Notes under the pieces: generated by a model
What the model was told of the DNA's origin: nothing
Databases searched by the model: none
Seen by the model: only the letters and a program-made list of their open reading frames with translations
Assembly (NCBI RefSeq): GCF_003075525.1
Contig: NZ_QDDR01000012.1
Span: 1 to 64,000, forward strand
Source of the DNA: Pararhodobacter aggregans
Lineage (GTDB): Bacteria; Pseudomonadota; Alphaproteobacteria; Rhodobacterales; Rhodobacteraceae
DNA: 64,000 nucleotides
Direction of reading: 5' to 3'
Part shown: positions 18,125 to 26,961 of the stretch, piece by piece
How positions within the stretch are numbered: position 1 is the first letter of the stretch
Layout of the letters: each line of letters starts with the position of its first letter
Translations under genes and position numbers: made by a program

Positions 18125-18886
18125 ATGACCATCACCATCAGCCGCGCCGAGGGCATCGCCCGAATCGAGATCGACGTCCCGCCGGTCAATGCCATCACCC
18201 TGCAGGATTACGCCGACATCCGCGATGCCTTCCGCGCCGCGCAGGATTGGCACGATGTCAACGTCATCCTGTTCACCGCGACCGGGCGCAAGGCCTTCTG
18301 CGCCGGGCTCGACCTGAACGAATTCCTCGCCGCGACCATCGACCAAGACCCGGGCCGCGCCCGCATCGTCCGTGATTGCTTCGCCGCCGTGCGCCATGCC
18401 CCGGTGCCGGTGATCTGCGCGATCAACGGCCCGGCTCTGGGGGCGGGGGCGGTGCTGGCCTCCTGCGCCGACATCCGCATCGCCGCCGACCATGTCCGCT
18501 TTTCGACGCCCGAGATCAACGTCGGCCGCTGCGGCGGGGCCTCGCACATGATGCGCCACCTGCCGCAGGGCGTGCTGCGCCAGATGTATTTCACCGCCCG
18601 CCCGCTGTCGGTGCAGGAGGCGGCGACCTATGGCTTCGTGCAGAAGATCGTCCCCTATGAGGACCTCGATGCCGAGGCGATGGCGCTGGCGCGCGAGATC
18701 GCGGCCAAGGCGCCGATCGGGCTGCGCATGGCCAAGGAGGCGCTGAACAAGGTCGAGTTCATGCAGACCGAGGACGGCTACCAGCTGGAGCAGAGCTATT
18801 CGACCGCGCTGATGGCCACCGAGGACGCGCGCGAGGCGACCCGCGCCGTGGTCGAGAAACGCGCGCCGGTCTGGAAGGGCCGCTGA
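18125..18886 (+). CDS. Crotonase-family (enoyl-CoA hydratase/isomerase/lyase) protein
   Basis: A 253-residue crotonase fold with oxyanion-hole segments CAGLDLNEF and INGPALGAGAVLA. The first catalytic glutamate is present (FSTPEINVG), but the second, usually in a MELLLTG-like context, is replaced by LRQMYFT. Loss of the second glutamate is seen in crotonases that are not simple hydratases, including hydroxycinnamoyl-CoA hydratase-lyases, so a lyase or isomerase role is possible. An ATG at 18125 follows a GGGGG tract. It is followed after one base by an alpha/beta hydrolase gene. Confidence 0.85.
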   Translation: MTITISRAEGIARIEIDVPPVNAITLQDYADIRDAFRAAQDWHDVNVILFTATGRKAFCAGLDLNEFLAATIDQDPGRARIVRDCFAAVRHAPVPVICAINGPALGAGAVLASCADIRIAADHVRFSTPEINVGRCGGASHMMRHLPQGVLRQMYFTARPLSVQEAATYGFVQKIVPYEDLDAEAMALAREIAAKAPIGLRMAKEALNKVEFMQTEDGYQLEQSYSTALMATEDAREATRAVVEKRAPVWKGR

Positions 18887-18887
18887 C

Positions 18888-19649
18888 ATGCCGGTGCTGA
18901 CGCTGGCGGACGGCCATGGGCTGGCCTATGCGGTCACCGGCCCCGAGGGCGCGCCCTGGCTGGTGCTCGGCAATTCGCTGATGACCACGCAGGCGATTTG
19001 GGCCGAACAGGTCGCCGCCTTCTCGGACCGGTTCCGGGTGCTGACCTGGGATCAGCGCGGCCATGGGGCCTCGGCCCTCCCGGCCGGTCCCCTGGACATG
19101 GCGACGCTCGCGGCGGATCTGGTCGCGCTGTGCGAGGCGCTCGATGTGACCGGGGCCACCTATGTCGGCCTGTCGATGGGCGTGCCGACCGGCCTGACCG
19201 CGCTGCCTGCGCTTGTCGGCCGTGTCAGCCAGCTGGTGTTGGTCGATGGCCTCGCCGCCTCGTCCGGCGCGGCCTTCTGGGACGAGCGCATCGGTTTCGC
19301 GCGTGCGAACGGCATGGCGGCGCTGGCCGCACAGACCGCTGCGCGCTGGTTGCCTTCGGCTGTCGCCAAAAGGCCGGAACTGGAGGCGATGATCGCCTCC
19401 GTCCCGCTGGAGGGCTTCGCCGCCTGCGCCCATGCCCTGCGCGGCTATGACGCCCGCGCGGCGTTCGAGGATTTCGCCGGGCCGGTCCTGCTGATCGCCG
19501 GCGAGGCTGACGCGCGGATCGTGCCGGGAATGCAGGCGCTCGCTTCCAGCAGGCCGGGCACGCGGCTGGCGCTGGTGCCCGGCGCCGGGCATCTGCCCTG
19601 TTTCGAGGCTCCTGAGCGGTTCAACGCCTTGCTTGCCGAAACTCTATAA
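18888..19649 (+). CDS. Alpha/beta hydrolase, 3-oxoadipate enol-lactonase (PcaD)-like
   Basis: A 253-residue hydrolase with an intact triad: serine 96 in GLSMG (94-98), an aspartate in LIAGEADARIVPGM, and the histidine in PGAGHLPCFE. The oxyanion region reads GNSLMTTQAIW, as in PcaD-type enol-lactonases. It would hydrolyse an ester or lactone in cluster A. The start lies one base after the crotonase stop, so the two are co-transcribed. PcaD identity is not proven, since the wider family is broad. Confidence 0.82.
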   Translation: MPVLTLADGHGLAYAVTGPEGAPWLVLGNSLMTTQAIWAEQVAAFSDRFRVLTWDQRGHGASALPAGPLDMATLAADLVALCEALDVTGATYVGLSMGVPTGLTALPALVGRVSQLVLVDGLAASSGAAFWDERIGFARANGMAALAAQTAARWLPSAVAKRPELEAMIASVPLEGFAACAHALRGYDARAAFEDFAGPVLLIAGEADARIVPGMQALASSRPGTRLALVPGAGHLPCFEAPERFNALLAETL

Positions 19650-19650
19650 T

Positions 19651-19669
19651 CATAAAAGATAGTCTATTG
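19651..19669. promoter_or_regulatory. Cluster A operator motif, site 2
   Basis: CATAAAAGATAGTCTATTG, identical at 16 of 19 positions to the reverse complement of site 1. It lies just after the hydrolase stop and upstream of the second glutathione transferase gene. A further inverted repeat, AGGGTC/GACCCT, lies between it and that gene. Confidence 0.6.
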
Positions 19670-19725
19670 ATTCATATAGGGTCGGCAGGCTATGCTGACC
19701 CTGTTGCAAGAGAGGCCCCGCCGCG

Positions 19726-20382
19726 ATGATCCTCATGTGGTCACCCAAATCCCCCTTTGTGCGCAAGGTGATGATCCTCGCGCATGAGCTGGGCATCGCC
19801 GAGGCGCTGGCGCTGCAGCGCGAGGTGGCGGTGCCGCGCGGCGTCCCCAATCCCGCGATCCTGGCGGTCAATCCGCTGGGCAAGATCCCTGCCCTGATCC
19901 GCGACGAGGGCCCGGCGCTGATCGGCTCGGCCCAGATCCTCGATTATCTCTGCGAGATCACGCCGGGCGGGCGGGCCCTGCTGCCCGCCTCGGGCGAGGC
20001 GCGGGTGATGCAGCTGCGCTGGCAGGCGCTGGCCGACCAGCTGACCGAGGTGCTGCTCGACTGGCGCATCGCCGCGACCGGCCCGCTGGGCATCGACGCC
20101 GCGCGTCGCGCCAGCTTCGAGGCCAAGACGCGCGCCGGCATGGCCCTGTTCGAGGCGGAGGCACCGCTCCTGCGCGCCGCGCCCTTCGGCCCCGGGCCGA
20201 TCGCCCTGACCTGCGCGCTGGGTCAGCTTGATTTCCGCTATCCTGACTGCGGCTGGCGCGCCGCCTTTCCCGCGCTCACCCGCTTCGCCGCCGAGACGGC
20301 CGGCAGACCCTCGGTCGCGGCGACGGCCATCGTCAACGATCAGGGCGATTCCGGCCCCGACCTTCAGCTTACCTTCGAGTGA
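19726..20382 (+). CDS. Glutathione S-transferase family protein
   Basis: A 218-residue GST with thioredoxin-like N-terminus (MWSPKSPFVRKVMIL, cis-proline in NPLGKIPALI, SAQILDYL) and helical C-terminus. It is not a close copy of the GST at 16624. Together with it, this suggests that a cluster A intermediate is handled as a glutathione adduct, as in bacterial beta-aryl-ether or epoxide breakdown, though the reaction is not evident. The CoA-transferase gene follows after 3 bp. Confidence 0.85.
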   Translation: MILMWSPKSPFVRKVMILAHELGIAEALALQREVAVPRGVPNPAILAVNPLGKIPALIRDEGPALIGSAQILDYLCEITPGGRALLPASGEARVMQLRWQALADQLTEVLLDWRIAATGPLGIDAARRASFEAKTRAGMALFEAEAPLLRAAPFGPGPIALTCALGQLDFRYPDCGWRAAFPALTRFAAETAGRPSVAATAIVNDQGDSGPDLQLTFE

Positions 20383-20385
20383 CCC

Positions 20386-21564
20386 ATGCCCGGACCCCTT
20401 TCCCATATCCGCGTCCTTGACCTGAGCCGCATCATGGCCGGCCCCTGGTGTACCCAGATGCTGGCCGATCTCGGTGCCGAGGTCATCAAGGTCGAGCGCG
20501 ACGGCGTAGGCGACGATACCCGCCGCTGGGGTCCGCCCTGGCTCAAGGACGAGGCCGGTGCCGATACCGGCGAGAGCGGCTATTACCTTTCGGTCAATCG
20601 CGGCAAGCGCTCGGTCGCGGTCGACCTTGCCTCGGCCGAGGGGCAGGAGGTGGTGCGCCGCATCGCCGCCACCGCCGATATCGTGGTCGAGAATTTCCGC
20701 CCCGGCACGCTGGAACGCTACGGCCTCGGCTATGCCGATCTGAAGGCGGTGAAGCCCGACCTGATCTTCGCCTCGATCACCGGCTTCGGCGCGACCGGGC
20801 CCCGCCGCAATGATTCCGCCTATGATTTCATGATCCAGGCCATGGGCGGGCTGATGAGCGTGACCGGCGAGGCCGATGGCCAGCCGGGCGGCGGGCCGCA
20901 GAAGGTCGGCGTGCCGATCGTCGACATCATGACCGGCATGTATACCTGCATCGCCTGCCTCGCCGCGTTGGCGAACCGCGAGAGGACCGGGCAGGGCGAC
21001 CAGATCGACATCGCCATGCTCGATGTCTCGGTGGCGATGCTGGCCAATCAGGCGATGAACTACCTCGTGTCGGGCAAGGCGCCGACCCGCAAGGGCAACC
21101 GGCATCCGAACATCCAGCCGCAGGATGTGTTCCCTGTGGCCGATGGCTACATGGTCGTCGCGGTCGGCAATGACGAGCAATTCGCGCGGTTTGCCGCTGT
21201 GCTGGGCATGCCCGGCTGGGCCGAGGATCCGCGCTATCGCACCAATGCCGCGCGGGTCGAGAACCTTTCGACGCTGCATCCGGCGATCTGCGAACGGTTG
21301 CAGACCGCAGCCCTCGCGCACTGGCTGGAACAGCTGACGGCGGCCAAAGTGCCCTGCGGCCCGATCAACACCGTCCCGATGGTCTTCGACGAGCCACAGG
21401 TGCTGGCCCGGGCGATGAAGCAGGCGCTGCCGCACCCCCTCGCCGGAACCGTGCCGCAGGTGGTGAGCCCGATGCGCTTTGCTGCCGCGCCTCTGGTGTT
21501 CGACCGTGCCCCGCCGCTGCTGGGGGCCGATACCGATGCGATCCTTGCGGAGCTGGGGCTGTGA
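20386..21564 (+). CDS. CaiB/BaiF-type (class III) CoA-transferase
   Basis: A 392-residue class III CoA-transferase. It starts with IRVLDLSRIMAGPWCTQMLADLGAEVIKVE, and the likely catalytic aspartate is in VGVPIVDIMTGMY. Family members move CoA from a donor thioester (for example succinyl-CoA) onto a carboxylic acid through an aspartyl-CoA intermediate. Here it is the likely activation step for an acid in cluster A; no CoA ligase is present. A paralogue with the same role is at 51693. Confidence 0.92.
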   Translation: MPGPLSHIRVLDLSRIMAGPWCTQMLADLGAEVIKVERDGVGDDTRRWGPPWLKDEAGADTGESGYYLSVNRGKRSVAVDLASAEGQEVVRRIAATADIVVENFRPGTLERYGLGYADLKAVKPDLIFASITGFGATGPRRNDSAYDFMIQAMGGLMSVTGEADGQPGGGPQKVGVPIVDIMTGMYTCIACLAALANRERTGQGDQIDIAMLDVSVAMLANQAMNYLVSGKAPTRKGNRHPNIQPQDVFPVADGYMVVAVGNDEQFARFAAVLGMPGWAEDPRYRTNAARVENLSTLHPAICERLQTAALAHWLEQLTAAKVPCGPINTVPMVFDEPQVLARAMKQALPHPLAGTVPQVVSPMRFAAAPLVFDRAPPLLGADTDAILAELGL

Positions 21565-21566
21565 CC

Positions 21567-22187
21567 ATGGGAGTTGATGCCCCGATGACGTCGCGCATTT
21601 CGCTCCCCGACCGCGACGGGATGGACGACGCACAGCGCCGTGTCTTCGACATGATCGTCAGGGGGCGTCGCGGTGTGCTGGTGGGGCCGCTGCGCGCCGC
21701 CCTGCACAACCCGCAACTGGCCGAGCGATGGAGCCAGCTGGGCGAGACCCTGCGCTTCGACACGCGGCTCGATCCGAAGCATTCCGAACTGGCGGTCCTG
21801 CTGACCGCCCGGCGCTGGAACAGCCAGCTGGAATGGGCGATCCACCGCCGCGATTCCGAACGCGCCGGCATCCGCGCCGAGGTGATCGAGGCGATCCGAA
21901 CCGGGCAGGTGCCGCCGCTCGACGGCCCGCACGAGATCGCGATCTACGATTACAGCGTCGAGCTTCTGTCGGGCGGCAATGTCGGCGATGCGGCCTATGC
22001 CGCCGTCGTCGCCCTCTGGGGCGAGGCGGGTGTGGTCGAGCTGACCGCGCTGATCGGCTATTACGCGCTGGTCGCGGCGACGCTCAACGTGCACCGCATC
22101 CCGCTGCCCGAAGGCTCCATCGCCGAGCTCGAGGTCGGCGACCTGCATCGCTTTGCCGAGCTTCCGGCGCGACCGATCCCCGCTTGA
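21567..22187 (+). CDS. Carboxymuconolactone-decarboxylase-family protein
   Basis: A 206-residue helical protein of the CMD/AhpD superfamily. The core E-W-x-x-H-x(6)-G segment in LEWAIHRRDSERAG matches the gamma-carboxymuconolactone decarboxylase side of the family. There is no CxxC, so it is not an AhpD-type peroxidase. The ATG at 21567 lies directly after the CoA-transferase stop; a GTG at 21561 overlapping that stop is the alternative. Presence of a PcaD-like and a PcaC-like protein in one cluster hints at a lactone intermediate, but the other protocatechuate genes are absent. Confidence 0.8.
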   Translation: MGVDAPMTSRISLPDRDGMDDAQRRVFDMIVRGRRGVLVGPLRAALHNPQLAERWSQLGETLRFDTRLDPKHSELAVLLTARRWNSQLEWAIHRRDSERAGIRAEVIEAIRTGQVPPLDGPHEIAIYDYSVELLSGGNVGDAAYAAVVALWGEAGVVELTALIGYYALVAATLNVHRIPLPEGSIAELEVGDLHRFAELPARPIPA

Positions 22188-22197
22188 TTGCTTCGGT

Positions 22198-22216
22198 CAT
22201 AAAATCTAGCTTTAGG
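22198..22216. promoter_or_regulatory. Cluster A operator motif, site 3 (upstream of the GntR gene)
   Basis: CATAAAATCTAGCTTTAGG, identical at 15 of 19 positions to the reverse complement of site 1. Located 32 bp before the GntR regulator start, as expected for autoregulation. Confidence 0.55.
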
Positions 22217-22247
22217 CTTCAAAGCGAATGCCAGCCTGGAGCCCGCC

Positions 22248-22979
22248 ATGAATGACGCCGCCAACACGCTGAAGAAAAGTGCGGTTTCCCGCTACCTTCA
22301 GCTCTCCAGCCTGTTCCGGCGCCGTATCGACACCGGCGAGTGGAAGACCGGCCAGCAGATCCCGACGGTCGAGGAACTGGCCAGGGAATGCGGCGTCGCC
22401 ACGATGACCATCCGGCAGGCGCTCAACATCCTCGAACAGGAGGGGCTGATCGAGCGTTTCCGCGCCAAGGGCACCTTCGTCAAGGAGCGCCCGAAGCAGG
22501 ATCTGTGGTGTCAGGTGCAGACCGATTTCTCGGGCCTGCTGATCGGCCGCGACGGGGCGGAGATCGAGGTGCTGTCGATCGAACCCGGCGCCTCGCTGCC
22601 GATGCGCCACAGCGACATCGGCCGTTGCGCCGAGAGCTATCGCCACCTGCGCCGCCGCCATACCCGCGACGGCAAGGCCTTCCTTCTGGCCGATGTCTTT
22701 ATTTCGGAACGGATCCTGCCCCTGATCCCCGAGGCCGATTTTTCGCGCAAGACGGCGCTGCGGCTGGTGGCGGATGTGGCGCAGCTGACCATCGCCCAGG
22801 CGCATCAGACCCTGACCATCGGCATGCCCGACATGGTCGTGGCCGAGATGCTGAACATCAGCCTGACCGACCCGATTGCCCGGGTGGAGCGCTCGGCCGT
22901 CGATGAAACCGGCGAGTTGGTGCTGTTCGCCGACGGCTTCTACCGCGGCGATCAGGTTCGTATCGACTTCAAGCTGTAG
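22248..22979 (+). CDS. GntR-family regulator with UTRA domain (HutC subfamily)
   Basis: A 243-residue regulator. Residues about 18-82 form the winged helix (IPTVEELARECGVATMTIRQ, FRAKGTFVKE) and about 100-240 a UTRA ligand domain (SYRHLRRRHTRDGKAFLLAD, ending VLFADGFYRGDQVRIDF). UTRA regulators are usually repressors released by a pathway metabolite. It sits in the middle of cluster A, and motif copies before it and before other units make it the best candidate for the cluster's regulator. Confidence 0.92.
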   Translation: MNDAANTLKKSAVSRYLQLSSLFRRRIDTGEWKTGQQIPTVEELARECGVATMTIRQALNILEQEGLIERFRAKGTFVKERPKQDLWCQVQTDFSGLLIGRDGAEIEVLSIEPGASLPMRHSDIGRCAESYRHLRRRHTRDGKAFLLADVFISERILPLIPEADFSRKTALRLVADVAQLTIAQAHQTLTIGMPDMVVAEMLNISLTDPIARVERSAVDETGELVLFADGFYRGDQVRIDFKL

Positions 22980-23059
22980 TCACAAAAACTATTAAAGCAT
23001 AATATTGACATTTAGCCGCGCGGGTGGCAGGTTCCTCCCGCGTGATCGAGGAGCATGGC

Positions 23060-24028
23060 ATGAAATCTGTATCGCTGGGCGGCACCGGGCTGAAGGTGTC
23101 CGAACTGTGTTTCGGCACCATGTCCTTCGGATCCTACAGCGACGTCTCGACGGCGAAGGCGATGATGGCCGCCTGTCTGGACCTGGGCATCAACTTCTTC
23201 GACTGCGCCAATTCCTATGCCGGCATGGGCAAGGCCGAGGCGATCCTCGGCGAATGCCTGTCCGAGCTCGACCGCCAGAAGCTGGTCATCACCACCAAGG
23301 TCTGCCGTCCGATGTCGCAGGACATGAACGGCTCGGGCCTGTCGCGCCGCCATATCATGCAGGAGGTCGAGAACAGCCTGCGCCGCCTGCGCACTGATTA
23401 CATCGACGTCTATTTCGCCCATCACTACGACCCGGCCACCCGCCCCGAGGAGACGCTGCGCGCCTTCGAGGATCTGCGCCGTCAGGGCAAGATCGTCTAT
23501 GCCGGCGTGTCGAACTGGGCGGCGTGGCGGGTCGCGGATGCCTTGGGGATCTCGGCGCGCGAGGGGCTGGTGGGCTTCGACGTGCTGCAGCCGATGTACA
23601 ACCTCGTGAAGCGTCAGGCCGAGGATGAGCTTTTCCCGCTGGCCGAAGCGAAGAAGCTGGGCGTGATGGTCTTCTCGCCCTTGGCGAGCGGCCTTCTGAC
23701 CCGCGCCAATGCCGATCCCGATGGTCCGCGCCAGGGCCGTCTGGCCGAGGCGCGTTACCTCAAGCGCTATGAGGACCGGCAGAATTTCGAGGTGGCGCGC
23801 GATTTCTGCGCCATCGCCGACGAGATGGGCGTGGACCCCGCCGCGCTGGCCGTCGCCTGGTGCGCGAGCCATCCCGCCGTCACCACCCCCATCATCGGCG
23901 CCGAGACGGTCGACCAGATCGCCGGCTACGTCGCCGCCACCGAGATCTCGCTCACGCCCGAACAGCGGGCGCGGATTTCCGCCCTCACCGAGCGGCCGGA
24001 TTACGAGATCGAACGCAAGATCGACTGA
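23060..24028 (+). CDS. Aldo/keto reductase
   Basis: A 322-residue AKR with (beta/alpha)8 fold. The tetrad is visible: aspartate and tyrosine in FFDCANSYAG, lysine in VITTKVC, and histidine in YFAHHYD. It would interconvert an aldehyde or ketone and an alcohol with NADPH. The ATG at 23060 follows CGAGGAG. A half-site of the cluster operator (AAAACTAT at 22985-22992) lies upstream. A second AKR of the same type ends cluster B at 62565. Confidence 0.9.
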   Translation: MKSVSLGGTGLKVSELCFGTMSFGSYSDVSTAKAMMAACLDLGINFFDCANSYAGMGKAEAILGECLSELDRQKLVITTKVCRPMSQDMNGSGLSRRHIMQEVENSLRRLRTDYIDVYFAHHYDPATRPEETLRAFEDLRRQGKIVYAGVSNWAAWRVADALGISAREGLVGFDVLQPMYNLVKRQAEDELFPLAEAKKLGVMVFSPLASGLLTRANADPDGPRQGRLAEARYLKRYEDRQNFEVARDFCAIADEMGVDPAALAVAWCASHPAVTTPIIGAETVDQIAGYVAATEISLTPEQRARISALTERPDYEIERKID

Positions 24029-24041
24029 CAGGACCAAGATC

Positions 24042-25490
24042 ATGGCATCGGAACCGATCCTCCTCGATCATCTGATCGACAATGCCGCCGCCGAGGGCGG
24101 GCCGCGCGCCGAGCTGCGCGATCCCGGCAACCTCGACGAGGTGGTGGCGCTGGTTGCGCAAGCCGATTCCGCGACGGTGGACCGGGCCGTGCGCTCGGCC
24201 CATGCCGCCTTTGCCGGTTGGCGGGACACGCCGCTGGCCGAGCGCAGCGCCCGTCTGCGCGCCGCCGCGGATACGCTGATCGCCGCCGCCGATGAGGTCA
24301 CCGCGATCATGGCCCGGGAATCGGGCATGCTGCCCGGCACCAACAAGGCCGAGATCGGCATGGCCGCGGCCATCGTGCGCGACAATGCCGACCATGCGGA
24401 GAGCAGCCTCGCCCCCGCCTGCTTCGAGGATGCCGAGAGCACGGTCGAGGTCGAGAAGGTCGCGGTCGGCGTGATCGCCGCCATCGTGCCGTGGAACGCA
24501 CCGGTGATCCTGGCCATGCGCAAGGTCTCGCCGGCGCTGGCGGTGGGCAACACCGTCGTCGTCAAGACCGCGCCCACCGCGCCGATCGGGCTGACCCGCC
24601 TGCTGCACGCCTTTGCCGCGCATTTCCCCGCCGGCGTCGTCAACGTGGTGCAGGGCGGCGGCGAGACCGGCTCGGCGCTGGTCGGGCATCCGCTGGTCGC
24701 GCGGGTGTCCTTCACCGGCGGCCTCAAGGTCGCGCAGATCATCATGAAACAGGCCGCCGCCGATCTGAAGCGCGTCAGCTTCGAACTGGGCGGCAACGAT
24801 CCGGCGATCCTGTTGCCCGATGCCGATCTCGACAAGGCGGTGCCGCGCATCATGGGCGGCGCCTTCCGCCGCGCCGGGCAGTTCTGCTTCGCGGTGAAGC
24901 GCGTCTATGTCCCCCGGGCGCTGGCGCCCGAGCTGATCGCGCGGATGAAGGCCGATCTCGACAAGTTCGTCGTCGGCCACCCGCTGACCGCCGGGGTGAC
25001 CGTCGGCCCGATCAACAACAAGGGCCAGTTCGACTATCTGCTGGGCCTGCGCCAGCGCGTCCGGGCTTCGGGCGCAACCTATCTGGAAGGCGGCAGCAAG
25101 GCCGACCCGCAGCTTTGGGACAAGGGCCATTACATGATGCCCGCCCTCGTCACCGATATCGACCCCGAGCACGAGCTGGTCACCACCGAGCAATTCGGCC
25201 CGATCCTGCCCATCGTCGTCTATGACGACCTCGACGCGGTGCTCGACAGCATCAACGCGGGCGAGCTGGGCCTCGGCTCCTCGGTCTGGGGCGAGGATCT
25301 GGACGCGGCGCTCGACGTGGCGCGGCGGATCGAGGCTGGCATGACCTTCATCAACAACGCGGGCACCTCGCGGCTGGGGCAGCGCCACATGCCGTTCGGC
25401 GGCGTCAAGCGCAGCGGTATCGGGCGCGAAAGCTCGCCCGTCGGGCTGGGCGAACATTACGCCCTGCACGCGATGAACTATCACAAGTGA
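24042..25490 (+). CDS. Aldehyde dehydrogenase (first of a tandem pair)
   Basis: A 482-residue NAD(P)-dependent aldehyde dehydrogenase. The catalytic cysteine is C282 in AGQFCFAVKR, the general base is in FELGGNDPAI, and the oxyanion asparagine is in VPWNAPVI. The motif order and length are those of medium-chain or aromatic aldehyde dehydrogenases. It starts 13 bp after the aldo/keto reductase and is followed after 7 bp by a sister gene with matching motifs. Confidence 0.93.
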   Translation: MASEPILLDHLIDNAAAEGGPRAELRDPGNLDEVVALVAQADSATVDRAVRSAHAAFAGWRDTPLAERSARLRAAADTLIAAADEVTAIMARESGMLPGTNKAEIGMAAAIVRDNADHAESSLAPACFEDAESTVEVEKVAVGVIAAIVPWNAPVILAMRKVSPALAVGNTVVVKTAPTAPIGLTRLLHAFAAHFPAGVVNVVQGGGETGSALVGHPLVARVSFTGGLKVAQIIMKQAAADLKRVSFELGGNDPAILLPDADLDKAVPRIMGGAFRRAGQFCFAVKRVYVPRALAPELIARMKADLDKFVVGHPLTAGVTVGPINNKGQFDYLLGLRQRVRASGATYLEGGSKADPQLWDKGHYMMPALVTDIDPEHELVTTEQFGPILPIVVYDDLDAVLDSINAGELGLGSSVWGEDLDAALDVARRIEAGMTFINNAGTSRLGQRHMPFGGVKRSGIGRESSPVGLGEHYALHAMNYHK

Positions 25491-25497
25491 GACGGCC

Positions 25498-26958
25498 ATG
25501 AGCGACATTCCCACCCTCCGCAATTACGTCGCCGGGCAATGGCTGGGCGAGGCCGCGCCGTTCGAGGTCCGTGATCCCGGACAGCGCGCCACGATCCTCG
25601 CCCATGTGGTGCCCGCCGATGCGGCCCTCGTCGATCAGGCGGTGAGCGCTGCGGCCCGCGCGCAGAAGCTCTGGGCCCGCGTGCCGGTGGCCGAGCGCGC
25701 CGCCGCGGTGCTGGCCGCTGCCGACCGGATCGAGGCCGAGGCCGACAAGGGGCTCGACGGTCTGGTGCGCGATGTGGTGCTGGAAACCGGCATGCTGCCC
25801 GCCGAGATCACGCTGGAATTCCGCGGCGCCGCCTTTGCCGCGCGCGACAATGTCGAGGCCGCGCAAGTGGCGCTGGAGCCGCAGGTGCTGGAGGACGAAA
25901 CCTCGATCGTGCGCATCGAGCGCCGTCCGATCGGCGTCGTCGCCGCCATCGTGCCATGGAACGCGCCGATCGTGCTGATGATCCGCAAATTCGCCCCGGC
26001 GCTGGTCGCTGGTTGCGCGCTGGTGGTGAAGACCCCGCCGACCGCGCCCATCGGCATCACCAGACTGCTGGCCGGGCTGGCCGAGTTGTTCCCGGCCGGT
26101 GTCATCAACGTCGTGCACGGCTTCGGCGAGGCGGGGGCGGCATTGTCCGCGCATCCCCTCGTGCGGCTTGTCAGCTTCACCGGCGGCGGGGTGGCGGCGC
26201 GGGCGATCATGGCGACGGCAGCGGACACGATGAAGAACGTGCAGTTCGAGCTGGGCGGCAATGATGCCGCCATCGTGCTGGACGATTTCGACATCGAGAA
26301 ACAGATCCCGATGCTGATGGCCGGGGCCTTTCACCGTTCGGGGCAGTTCTGCTTCGCGATCAAGCGCCTCTATGTGCCGGATGCGATCTATGACCGCGTG
26401 TTCGACGCGATGGCGGCCTATCTGGATGCGCAGAAGATCGGCCATCCGCTGGATCCGGCAACGACCTTCGGGCCGATCAACAACAAGGGCCAGTTCGATT
26501 TCCTGCAAGGGCTGATCGCCCGCAGCCGCGCCGCCGGGGCCGAGCTGATCGAACTGGGGACGCCGGTCGATCCCGCGCGGTGGGACGCGGGCAATTACAT
26601 GAAGCCGGTTCTGGTGCGCGACGCCGCGCCGGGGCTGGAGGCGGTGACCTGCGAGCAGTTCGGGCCGGTTCTGCCCGTGCTGCGCTACCATGACCTCGAT
26701 GCGGTCGTGGCGCAGGCGAACGGGACGGAATACGGGTTGGGCTCGTCGATCTGGACCAGTGACGAGGGACGCGGCAAGGCTCTGGCACGTCGGCTGGACG
26801 CCGGCATGACCTTCATCAACAAGAACGCGCAATCACGGCTTGGCCGACGGCACATGCCGTTCGGCGGGATCAAGCAGAGCGGCATCGGCAGCGAGAATGC
26901 CGAATACGGCCTGCATGAATTCACCGAGATCCACGCGATCAACATTCACAAGGCCTGA
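25498..26958 (+). CDS. Aldehyde dehydrogenase (second of a tandem pair)
   Basis: A 486-residue aldehyde dehydrogenase closely parallel to its upstream neighbour. C285 in SGQFCFAIKR is the catalytic cysteine, with FELGGNDAAIV and VPWNAPIV, and GPINNKGQFD and RRHMPFGGIKQSGIG also conserved between the two. The pair looks like a tandem duplication that has since diverged, perhaps to oxidise two different aldehydes in one route. The SDR gene follows after 3 bp. Confidence 0.93.
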   Translation: MSDIPTLRNYVAGQWLGEAAPFEVRDPGQRATILAHVVPADAALVDQAVSAAARAQKLWARVPVAERAAAVLAAADRIEAEADKGLDGLVRDVVLETGMLPAEITLEFRGAAFAARDNVEAAQVALEPQVLEDETSIVRIERRPIGVVAAIVPWNAPIVLMIRKFAPALVAGCALVVKTPPTAPIGITRLLAGLAELFPAGVINVVHGFGEAGAALSAHPLVRLVSFTGGGVAARAIMATAADTMKNVQFELGGNDAAIVLDDFDIEKQIPMLMAGAFHRSGQFCFAIKRLYVPDAIYDRVFDAMAAYLDAQKIGHPLDPATTFGPINNKGQFDFLQGLIARSRAAGAELIELGTPVDPARWDAGNYMKPVLVRDAAPGLEAVTCEQFGPVLPVLRYHDLDAVVAQANGTEYGLGSSIWTSDEGRGKALARRLDAGMTFINKNAQSRLGRRHMPFGGIKQSGIGSENAEYGLHEFTEIHAINIHKA

Positions 26959-26961
26959 GCG

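Noticed and set aside
19741-21633. A 630-codon minus-strand frame opposite the GST and CoA-transferase genes
   Set aside because: High-GC shadow with no domain; the plus-strand genes carry full motifs.
22982-23000. Full copy of the cluster A operator upstream of the aldo/keto reductase
   Set aside because: Only the AAAACTAT half matches, so it is noted as a half-site and not listed as an operator.
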